Assembly (NCBI RefSeq): GCF_008087625.1
Contig: NZ_CP042997.1
Span: forward strand, 744,001 to 808,000
Source: Aquisphaera giovannonii
GTDB taxonomy: Bacteria > Planctomycetota > Planctomycetia > Isosphaerales > Isosphaeraceae
Reading direction: 5' to 3'
DNA: 64,000 nt
Both the position numbers and the translations under genes were made by a program. Position 1 is the first letter of the stretch; each line of letters begins with the position of its first letter. Shown one piece after another: positions 59,101 to 64,000 of this stretch. The notes under the pieces are model-generated. The model was not told the DNA's origin. It was given only the letters and a program-made list of their open reading frames with translations, and did no database searches.

Positions 59101-62100
59101 AAGGCGCCGTCGGCCCCCGGCCGGCCCGCGACCCCCGTCAGCGTCGGCACCACCTGCAGCAACACGCTACCCACGCCGTTGTGGTACGACTGAAGACCGC
59201 CGACGTTGCTGAACGTCTGGTTGAAGACCGTCGTCCCGTCCACCGCGACCTTCAAGGCATCGGGGCCGGAGTTCGGGTCGCTTCCTTCCCAAGAGTCGAT
59301 GGCGTAGAAGTCGAACTTGAGGGTGTACGACTTGCCAGCCGTCGACGGGAGGGTCAGCGTCGCCTGTCCGTTGGAAAACCGGCCCAGGAACTGAGTAAAC
59401 GTCGCAGGGCCGCTGTTGTCGGTCTGGCTGGTGGACCATTCCGCTCCAGCGCCATTCTCGAAGTCGGCCGAATAGACCAGGGAACCGGTTGTCGAATCAT
59501 ACACCCGGACGTTGTCGATGCCCCACGACTCGTTGCCCAAGCCCTCCAACGAGCCGTTGTCGGCGAACTGGATGTGCATGGTCGAGCCGCCGGCGGTGAA
59601 CGGCACCGTGAGGTTGCGGTAGATCGAGTCGGCGTTGGAACCGAAGCCGAAGTTCGCCCCGCCGATCGCATTGACCGTGATGGCGCCGGTCGTCGCCGTG
59701 TTGGGCACGACCACCTGCATCTGCGTCCCGGCCGCGTTCACGGCGGACGGGTAGACGATCGCCGTACCCGGATTGCCGTTGTTGTCGAGTGTCGGGAAGT
59801 AGACCTGGGTCGCGGTCGTGAAATTGCTGCCGACGAGGGTGATGACCTGGGCCACGTCGGCGGAGGGCTTGGTGGCGTCCGTCGGCGTGCCGCTCTGCGC
59901 CGCCGCCACGATCCCCGTCAGCGCCGGCGTCGTGACCGCCGGCAAAAATGCGGCGGAGCTGACCCTGTAGACGACGCCGTTGGAGGAGGCGACCAGCAGA
60001 CGACCGGCGGCGTCGAAGGCCAGCCCGGCGATCCCCCCGACGCCCTGCGGCGACAGGTCCACCCGCTGCAGCACCGCGCCTGTCGCCTTGCCCACCTCGT
60101 AGACGACGGTCGAGGCCGACGAGCCCAGCCACAGCGCCCCCGTCGCCGGGTCCAGCGCCAGCCCGCCGTGCCAGTAGTCCACCCCCGCCGGCGCGGCGAA
60201 CTGCGAGAGCGTCAGCCCCGTGACCGGGTCCACCGCCGCCACCTGGTTGGCCGAGCCCCGCAGCAGGTACAGCCGCCCCGTGGCCGGGTCGTAGACGCCG
60301 GCGTTGGCGTCCAGGTTGTCGTGCAGGGTGAGCGTCGCGAGCACGGCGCCGGTCGAGGGGTCGACCGCGTCGACGCGGTCCGGGTTGGCGTAGCCGTCGA
60401 TCACCAGCAGGCTCCCCGCCGGCACCGGCTTGCCGCCGAGCGCCATCGCCTGCGGGGCCGCCTGCAGCCCCGTCAGCCCGTACGAGGCGCCGCCGGGCAG
60501 GGCGAAGGGCTGGCCGATCGCCGCCCCGCTGGCCGGGTCGATCCGCTGCACCTGGTTGCCGTTGTACGTCGCCACGTACACCGCCCCGCCGGGCGAGGCG
60601 GCCACGTCGGAGAGGTCGCCCAGGTTCGGGTCGATCGCCGACCACGCGATCGGGGCGCTGGTCCCCCCGGCCGTCGTCACCGTCAGGGCCCCGGGCCCGG
60701 AGGTCGGCGGAGAGAGGTTCACCAGCCCGTTGGCCAGGTACGACCCGTTGGCCGAGTTGTACACGACGTCGGGGCCCGTCGAGGTGCCGGCGTCGGCCAC
60801 CGCCTGGCCCGCGAAGCTGTAGCTGCTGCCGTTGCCCTCCTCGAAGCCGAAGCCCTGGACCTGCGCCGCGCCGGCCCCGGTCATGTACGCCGCCGTGACC
60901 ACCGGCACCACCTGCAGCGTCGCCGCGGTGGCCGAGCCGACCACGCGCCAGGCGAAGGCGCCGTTGTAGTAGCCGGGGACGGTGACCTGGGCGAGGTCGC
61001 CGGCGGCGTCGGCGTAGAACGGGTGGAGCAGCTCGTAGGCCGGGTTGCCGCTGTAGTCGAGGTACTCGGCCACCACGCCGGTGGAGGTGGAGAGGCCGCT
61101 GCCGGAGAGCGTGACGACCTGCCCGGGGTTGGCCGAGGCCTTGGCCGGGTCGGCCGGCGTGCCGCTGGCGGCGGCGGACCGGATGGCCGAGAGGCCCACG
61201 GCATACGGGGCGCTGGTGCCGCCGGCGGTGGTGACCGTCACGGCGCCGTAGGGGTTGCCGCCGAGCGGCACGGCGAGGTTCACCTGGCCGTCGGTCCGGT
61301 AGCTCCCGTCCCCGTAGTCGTACGTCACGTCCGGGCCGGAGTTGATCGAGGTATCAATGACCGAGGTGGAGCCGAAAGTGTAGGTGCCGGCGCCCTCGAC
61401 GAAGCCGAGGCCGCGGATTTGCGCGGCGGCGGAGGAGCCGTCGCCGGCCACCGACGTGAAGTCCGTGTACGTCACCAGCGGCACTACCTGGAGGAACGCC
61501 CTGGTATTCATGGCATCGCCGATGACGCCGACGGTTCCGGTCGTGGCGTCGTCGGGCACGACCACGATCAGTTGCGTCCCGTCCGGCGAGACGGCGATGG
61601 GCTTCACAAGGTGCTGGGATTGGCTGCCGTTGTAGTCGATCGCCGAGAAGATCACCGACGTGGACAGGCTGAAGCCCGAGCCGCTCAGGGTGATCGCCTG
61701 TCCGACGTTGGCCGAGGCCTTGAACGCGTCGGCCGGGGTCCCGCTGGCCGCGATGCTGCTGATCTTGCTGAAGCTCAAGGCATAGGCGTTGCTCGTTCCG
61801 CCCGCCGTGGTGATGGTGATCGGCCCGAAGTCGGCGCCAGTGGGCACCGTGAGGTTGACCTCACCGTTGGTACGATAGGTGCCGTCGAGGTAATCATACG
61901 TAACCGAGACACTGCTCCCCGACACGGAGGTCGCGCCGAAATTGACGGAAGTCGCGCCGCTCATGAACCCGGTGCCGGAGATCGCGATGGCGCCGCCAAC
62001 GTACCCGGAGCTCGTGTCGCTGATGACGTTGAGGGTCGGGACGATCTGCAGGTAGAGCGGGAAGTCGGCGTCGGCGACGTTGATCGTCAGGTTGCCGGTC

Positions 62101-64000
62101 GTGGCATTGTCCGGCACGACGAAATAGGCGATGCCGCTCGCCGCATCAATCTTCGAAGGCGCCACATCCACCGTCCCCGCGGTGCCCTGTGTGTTCGTGG
62201 GGAAGGTGATCTTCGTGTTCCCGGTGGCATTCGGGATGTGGAAGGCGATCGTCTGGCCGACGTTCGCCGCCGGGGCCCGGTAGATCGTCGGGAATCCCTG
62301 TGCAGCGTGTATGTCGCTCGCCGCGTGGATGGTGAACAGCAGGGTCACGGGCGACGACGGCTCATTACCGGCTCGATCGGAGATGACCATCGGATCGACG
62401 ATCAGCTCGTAGTTCCCCGTGTCGAGGGACGTCGACGGGTAGACCGAAAGGGTATGGCCGAGCGCGTGCAGCTTGACGTTCCCGATGGCCACGGACGTCC
62501 CATCGCCGTTGCCGGGTTGGCCGCCGATGCCCAGGAACAGGAGTTTGATGCCCGACGGGTCGAGCATCGACGGGTCGAGCGGCTTGTTGAAGTTGAGGTC
62601 GATTGATGGCGTGAAATACACGTTGGCGCCCGCGGACGGCGTACTACTGACCAGTGCGGGCGGGATCGTGTCGGGGATCACGTCATAGGACAGCGTGTTG
62701 GACAGAGTCTGGTTCCCGCCCGTATCGAACGCCTGGACCTGGATGGTAAGCGCCTTCCCGGCCACGGAGATCGCGGGCACAACCACATTGAGGTCATACG
62801 GCAGCGACACGTCGTTGGCCACGACTTGGCCGTTGACCAGCAGCTCGATGTAGCCGATCTGAACGTCGTCCTTGGCGTTAACATTGATTTGGATGTCATT
62901 GCCTTCGACCACCTGGACGCCCGCGGTATGCAGGTCGGCATCGCCAACGTCGCTGGAGATGGAGACCGTCGGTGCGGTGCCCTTGCTGTCGAACGGCTCA
63001 TAGTTGACGACCTGGAGGCCTCCTGAGCCGTCGGCAATGTAGGCAATCCCGCTGGCAATTGCCGCGTTAGCTGGGGATGAGGGCAAGCTGTACAAGGTCA
63101 AGAAGGCGGTCGTGCTGGTCGGGTCGGAGAGATCCATCACCTCAACCACCGGGCCCGTCGACGAACGCTGCGGGGTGCCGAGGAGGATACCGACCCCAGA
63201 CCCGTTCGGCACGATTGCCGTAGCGGGTAGTACGCTCGTCTGCAAACCGTTGGATTCGCCGAGCAGCGTGGGCTTGTCTGGATTGGAGACATCGACGGTG
63301 TCGTACCCGCCGCGGAAATTGCTCGCCGCCGCAACGTAGGCGATGCCGTTGTCGACGAAGAGCTGGCCGCCGCCGTCGGGCGTCGCCAGGGCCCCCCGCG
63401 CGACCATCACGAAGCCGCTGACATCAACGACTCGTAGCGTATCTCGATCGTCCATGGTGTAGAGAGATGCACCCTCGCGGGCCAGGCCGGTGATCTGGCC
63501 GCCACCCAGGGGCAGTATCTGCGCGATCTCGCCGGTCAGCGGGTCGATCGATACCAGCGACGCACCACTGGCCACGTAGGCGAGGCCATCGAAGAATGTC
63601 ACCGCCTGCGCCCCGCTTGGGAGTTTCACGGTCTGCTTGAGCATCGGCATGGTCTGGTCGGAGACGTCGACGATGTTCACGCCGCCCGGTCCGGAGGCCA
63701 GGATCACCAGGCCGTCGGTCGGATCGGCCACGACCGCGACGCTGTTACCCGGCAACGCGATCTGCCCGACCACCACCGGCTTGTTGAACCGAGAAGCGTC
63801 GACAATCGCCAATCCGTAGGAGCCGGTGGCGACGTACGCGGTCTGCCCCCCCTGGCTGGAGGTCGATCCGATCAGGGCGACAGCCTGGGCCTCGCCCTGG
63901 AGCGGCATGCTGGCGATCACGCCGTTGGGGAAAGAAGTGCTGCCGAGGGGATTGATTCCATCCTGCAACTCGGCGAGGTCGTTGATCCCGTCGTGGTTCG
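50157..64000 (-). CDS. Giant repetitive secreted protein with IPT, propeller and PPC modules and a C-terminal matrixin-like metalloprotease (5' end outside window)
   Basis: About 4613 residues are visible, and the frame is still open at the window edge, so the N-terminus is missing. The visible start has a Ca-binding-like NHDGINDLAELQDGINP (thrombospondin type 3 or dockerin style). Then come LVIVD/beta-propeller repeats (YGLAIVDASRFNKPVVVGQ), an Ig-like domain, a Big_5 domain (FNKPLDPSMLDPSGIK), many IPT/TIG modules (GQAITLSGSGF type), NHL-like propellers (VYVATYNGNQVQRIDPASGA) and paired PPC domains (VDLYSFTGTAGDLLTVDMGP; GTYYIGVSS). The C-terminal part has HELGHELGLEDD (near 50784-50822), the HExxHxxGxxD zinc site of metzincins, and a downstream SDLMGTF that could be the Met-turn. 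A basic tail ends RRGRKR. Three large blocks are near-identical at the DNA level. It is probably cell-surface or secreted, adhesive and proteolytic; the target is unknown. Confidence 0.9.
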   Translation of the reverse strand, partial: NHDGINDLAELQDGINPLGSTSFPNGVIASMPLQGEAQAVALIGSTSSQGGQTAYVATGSYGLAIVDASRFNKPVVVGQIALPGNSVAVVADPTDGLVILASGPGGVNIVDVSDQTMPMLKQTVKLPSGAQAVTFFDGLAYVASGASLVSIDPLTGEIAQILPLGGGQITGLAREGASLYTMDDRDTLRVVDVSGFVMVARGALATPDGGGQLFVDNGIAYVAAASNFRGGYDTVDVSNPDKPTLLGESNGLQTSVLPATAIVPNGSGVGILLGTPQRSSTGPVVEVMDLSDPTSTTAFLTLYSLPSSPANAAIASGIAYIADGSGGLQVVNYEPFDSKGTAPTVSISSDVGDADLHTAGVQVVEGNDIQINVNAKDDVQIGYIELLVNGQVVANDVSLPYDLNVVVPAISVAGKALTIQVQAFDTGGNQTLSNTLSYDVIPDTIPPALVSSTPSAGANVYFTPSIDLNFNKPLDPSMLDPSGIKLLFLGIGGQPGNGDGTSVAIGNVKLHALGHTLSVYPSTSLDTGNYELIVDPMVISDRAGNEPSSPVTLLFTIHAASDIHAAQGFPTIYRAPAANVGQTIAFHIPNATGNTKITFPTNTQGTAGTVDVAPSKIDAASGIAYFVVPDNATTGNLTINVADADFPLYLQIVPTLNVISDTSSGYVGGAIAISGTGFMSGATSVNFGATSVSGSSVSVTYDYLDGTYRTNGEVNLTVPTGADFGPITITTAGGTSNAYALSFSKISSIAASGTPADAFKASANVGQAITLSGSGFSLSTSVIFSAIDYNGSQSQHLVKPIAVSPDGTQLIVVVPDDATTGTVGVIGDAMNTRAFLQVVPLVTYTDFTSVAGDGSSAAAQIRGLGFVEGAGTYTFGSTSVIDTSINSGPDVTYDYGDGSYRTDGQVNLAVPLGGNPYGAVTVTTAGGTSAPYAVGLSAIRSAAASGTPADPAKASANPGQVVTLSGSGLSTSTGVVAEYLDYSGNPAYELLHPFYADAAGDLAQVTVPGYYNGAFAWRVVGSATAATLQVVPVVTAAYMTGAGAAQVQGFGFEEGNGSSYSFAGQAVADAGTSTGPDVVYNSANGSYLANGLVNLSPPTSGPGALTVTTAGGTSAPIAWSAIDPNLGDLSDVAASPGGAVYVATYNGNQVQRIDPASGAAIGQPFALPGGASYGLTGLQAAPQAMALGGKPVPAGSLLVIDGYANPDRVDAVDPSTGAVLATLTLHDNLDANAGVYDPATGRLYLLRGSANQVAAVDPVTGLTLSQFAAPAGVDYWHGGLALDPATGALWLGSSASTVVYEVGKATGAVLQRVDLSPQGVGGIAGLAFDAAGRLLVASSNGVVYRVSSAAFLPAVTTPALTGIVAAAQSGTPTDATKPSADVAQVITLVGSNFTTATQVYFPTLDNNGNPGTAIVYPSAVNAAGTQMQVVVPNTATTGAITVNAIGGANFGFGSNADSIYRNLTVPFTAGGSTMHIQFADNGSLEGLGNESWGIDNVRVYDSTTGSLVYSADFENGAGAEWSTSQTDNSGPATFTQFLGRFSNGQATLTLPSTAGKSYTLKFDFYAIDSWEGSDPNSGPDALKVAVDGTTVFNQTFSNVGGLQSYHNGVGSVLLQVVPTLTGVAGRPGADGAFTLYGSGFMDAATTVTVGGLSRVGVYTNQGDPAVSGARNDTLSGLVMPTAVEGTIRVATAGGYSEIAVPAPAPPPFVEFDALNAVTTAGTPADAAVASAVVGQAITLVGRGFSGSTVVQFPAEDAAGAAGVLSRTGTASADGTALTVVVPAQAVTGTLRVVGAAGSFRLQVVPTLRSVGGAVAPGGSILIEGAGLAAGEVQVSVGGKAAALAAGAVHDVFADGLSQQAIDVRVPAGAAGAWVTVTTPGGTFTWRSAAPASQPALAPAADPGDTLATALALGLAEGGVLAVSQKVGDGPDGANDVDLYSFTGTAGDLLTVDMGPANTSPYPDVRLFDAAGHQLAIGYYYGQEVAAFALPAGGTYYIGVSSDADRAYDPNKSHSGSGGGYTGAYTMTATLASGGGTSLAGFTAPAAVTSQSSQAPAADPGDTLSTAAGLGLAEGSRLAVGQRVGDGAGGANDVDLYSFTGTAGDLLTVDMGPANTSPYPDVRLFDAAGHQLAIGYYYQQPELNMFVLPAGGTYYIGVSSSGDTGYDPTKAGSGSGGGYTGYYTMTVTRQALTGTAAIAGLGTPARAALASANPGQVITLLGTGLRAGDQVLFQTVGQDSSAVGWVSASPISVASDGTSLQVAVPDAAASGAVRLAREGAGLFLQVVPTVSRVDENSSAYHGAGLTIEGSGLVEAGTAVRFGGQALADDGPSSGPDVTYDYAGGSYRADGQVNLTVPYGVPYGPISVSTFGGTSNPFAETFTAIEGLAASGTPANASIASANVGQAITLDGSGFTLNTAVVFSAIDYNGNRYEHVVKPIAIAPDGSKLIVVVPDDATTGPVSVVGDQLNTAAPLQVVPLVTYADFTSVSGDGSSAAAQVRGLGFVEGAGTYTFGSTSVVDHGLQVGPDVTYDYADGSYRTDGQVNLAVPLGGNPYGAVTVTTAGGTSAPYAVGLSAIRSAAASGTPADPAKASANPGQVVTLSGSGLSTSTGVVAEYLDYSGNPAYELLHPFYADAAGDLAQVTVPGYYNGAFAWRVVGSATAATLQVVPVATAAYMTGAGAAQIQGFGFEEGNGSSYSFAGQAVADAGTSTGPDVVYNSANGSYLANGLVNLSPPTSGPGALTVTTAGGTSAPIAWSAIDPNLGDLSDVAASPGGAVYVATYNGNQVQRIDPASGAAIGQPFALPGGASYGLTGLQAAPQAMALGGKPVPAGSLLVIDGYANPDRVDAVDPSTGAVLATLTLHDNLDANAGVYDPATGRLYLLRGSANQVAAVDPNTGLTLSQFAAPAGVDYWHGGLALDPATGALWLGSSASTVVYEVGKATGAVLQRVDLSPQGVGGIAGLAFDAAGRLLVASSNGVVYRATTTPSGSPPPPALTGIVAAAQSGTPTDATKPSADVAQVITLVGTGFTASTGIVFVTRDNNGNVGTVTVTPSAVTADQTHAQVVVPNLADTGAVTLAAGVGSVLLQVVPTLTGVAGRPGADGAFTLYGSGFMDAATTVTVGGLSRVGVYTNQGDPAVSGARNDTLSGLVMPTAVEGTIRVATAGGYSEIAVPAPAPPPFVEFDALNAVTTAGTPADAAVASAVVGQAITLVGRGFSGSTVVQFPAEDAAGAAGVLSRTGTASADGTALTVVVPAQAVTGTLRVVGAAGSFRLQVVPTLRSVGGAVAPGGSILIEGAGLAAGEVQVSVGGKAAALAAGAVHDVFADGLSQQAIDVRVPAGAAGAWVTVTTPGGTFTWRSAAPASQPALAPAADPGDTLATALALGLAEGGVLAVSQKVGDGPDGANDVDLYSFTGTAGDLLTVDMGPANTSPYPDVRLFDAAGHQLAIGYYYGQEVAAFALPAGGTYYIGVSSDADRAYDPNKSHSGSGGGYTGAYTMTATLASGGGTSLAGFTAPAAVTSQSSQAPAADPGDTLSTAAGLGLAEGSRLAVGQRVGDGAGGANDVDLYSFTGTAGDLLTVDMGPANTSPYPDVRLFDAAGHQLAIGYYYQQPELNMFVLPAGGTYYIGVSSSGDTGYDPTKAGSGSGGGYTGYYTMTVTRQALTGTAAIAGLGTPARAALASANPGQVITLLGTGLRAGDQVLFQTVGQDSSAVGWVSASPISVASDGTSLQVAVPDAAASGAVRLAREGAGLFLQVVPTVSRVDENSSAYHGAGLTIEGSGLVEAGTAVRFGGQALADDGPSSGPDVTYDYAGGSYRADGQVSLTVPYGVPYGPISVSTFGGTSNPFAETFTGITATATSGTPADSTKASANPNQTITLTGTGFTTGTAVTFPAIDYNGNRYEHIVKPATVSSDGKQLTVVVPYDAMTGPVSVVGDQLNTAALLQVVPVVTTAYMNNTASAQIQGFGFIEGNGTIYSFNGVTLVDTGTTSGPDVLYNYVNGSYTTNALVNLSPPTSGPGALTVTTAGGTSAPIAWSAIDPNLGDLSDVAASPGGAVYVATYNGNQVQRIDPASGAAIGQPFALPGGASYGLTGLQAAPQAMALGGKPVPAGSLLVIDGYANPDRVDAVDPSTGAVLATLTLHDNLDANAGVYDPATGRLYLLRGSANQVAAVDPNTGLTLSQFAAPAGVDYWHGGLALGPVHDNLWVGSTTSALVYEISKTNGALLQKVDLSSQGIGGIAGLAFNAAGQLLVASTDGVVFVANLNTQAQLGLAPPRAAAAGSPPAATLTSEELAPVVSAAIELWAAAGMDGAQLASLNRVVFRIVDLPGAYLGLSAPGTVYIDPTADGYGWFIDTEAADRAVFNIGGPAGGATAAEGSAAWDRMDLLTVVAHELGHELGLEDDPESDLMGTFLTPGVRRLPPGAVAQPGFAVPPAVTAASTLQSAVGSWDPTSTSGAVAVINSTSPTVPAAPVTLESRPIPAGPRPSHKSRPAIVHSAGPAPARDSLVAVRSRRVSPGNGPRAVARASARTNRKATPLLADAIDLLIGKGEMPRTSLKSPPGSDRAPGEQAEAVRDPLSPASIDVLLAWYGSVSPVEVDSPGAVHRRGRKR
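51400..51970 (-). repeat. Propeller repeat block, copy A (571 bp)
   Basis: Nearly identical to 55243-55813 and 60154-60724 (offsets 3843 and 8754 from copy A). It encodes the NHL-like propeller and a following IPT-start segment. Beyond its ends the three copies diverge. Confidence 0.9.
52440..54758 (-). repeat. 2.3-kb direct repeat in the giant gene, copy 1
   Basis: Matches 56859-59177 at an offset of 4419 with only rare single-base differences (for example AGGCTCACC at 52524 versus AGGTTCACC at 56943). It encodes PPC domains, IPT modules and the run DGTALTVVVPAQAVTG. The low divergence at silent sites points to recent duplication or gene conversion. Confidence 0.92.
55054..56580 (-). repeat. 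1.5-kb direct repeat in the giant gene, copy B
   Basis: Matches 59965-61491 at offset 4911 (start CTGTAGACGACGCC in both). It includes the propeller block and two IPT modules; copies differ at a few scattered bases such as 55941 ATCTGC versus ACCTGC. Confidence 0.9.
56859..59177 (-). repeat. 2.3-kb direct repeat in the giant gene, copy 2
   Basis: Second copy of the block at 52440-54758. Identity stops at about 59177, where this copy runs into a unique segment not present at the first copy. Confidence 0.92.
59965..61491 (-). repeat. 1.5-kb direct repeat in the giant gene, copy C
   Basis: Second copy of 55054-56580; its last ~60 bases begin to diverge (for example the CGAAAGTG/CGAAGGTG boundary near 61375), giving an edge to the duplicated tract. 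Confidence 0.88.

Noticed and set aside
51387-62606. Very long plus-strand open frames (about 1800 residues each) opposite the giant surface gene.
   Set aside because: They mirror the repeated coding DNA in an antisense frame and read as low-complexity Arg/His/Gly-rich sequence with no domain.

Overview
The window is very GC-rich DNA from a bacterium that is most likely a planctomycete of the Isosphaeraceae type. This rests on several signs: two Hanks-type kinases fused to FHA or DUF1080 domains, a DUF1559-family protein, a PEP-CTERM protein, a huge IPT/PPC-repeat surface protein, and a secreted protein with the N-terminal 'EPLEIRWLMS' type motif typical of planctomycete exported giants. Species-level placement is not possible from the sequence alone.

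Layout. (1) 1-8317: end of an unidentified gene, a SrfB-like actin/Hsp70-fold ATPase, a protein with a GrpE-like C-terminus, then on the minus strand a protein with a degenerate J-like domain, Fn3-like modules and a PQQ-like propeller, driven from an FHA-Ser/Thr kinase gene. (2) 8610-15515 (minus): a zinc-ribbon Ser/Thr kinase with one membrane helix and three DUF1080 domains, and a triple glycosyltransferase-TPR fusion whose linker is encoded by an inserted repeat element. (3) 15759-26713 (minus): a low-GC DUF1559-like gene, a 2470-residue RHS/YD-repeat protein with a low-GC variable C-terminus, an ECF-like sigma factor and a GT4 glycosyltransferase. (4) 27373-39595 (plus): a complete type I-C CRISPR-Cas locus, cas3-cas5c-cas8c-cas7c-cas4-cas1-cas2, followed by a leader and an array of about 65 repeats. 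The array shows one duplicated spacer unit and a block of 12 variant repeats. (5) 39598-41857: a decayed transposase-like gene cut off at the array end, and one small hypothetical gene. (6) 42296-48208 (plus): an operon-like run of DUF1257 (Ycf35-like), DUF2997, Ycf46-like AAA ATPase, a small lipoprotein, a DUF4230-like membrane protein, two hypotheticals, a frameshifted sliding-clamp-like gene and a small helical protein. (7) 48168-49269: no supported gene. (8) 49270-64000 (minus): a PEP-CTERM protein and a giant secreted protein of more than 4600 residues. The giant gene runs off the window, is built from kilobase-scale near-identical DNA repeats and ends in a matrixin-like zinc-protease motif.

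The most interesting candidates for undescribed biology are the Hsp70/GrpE/J-like trio beside the FHA kinase (334-8317) and the DUF1257-DUF2997-AAA operon with its clamp-like gene (42296-48208). All functional statements are from reading the translated sequence; no database search was possible.
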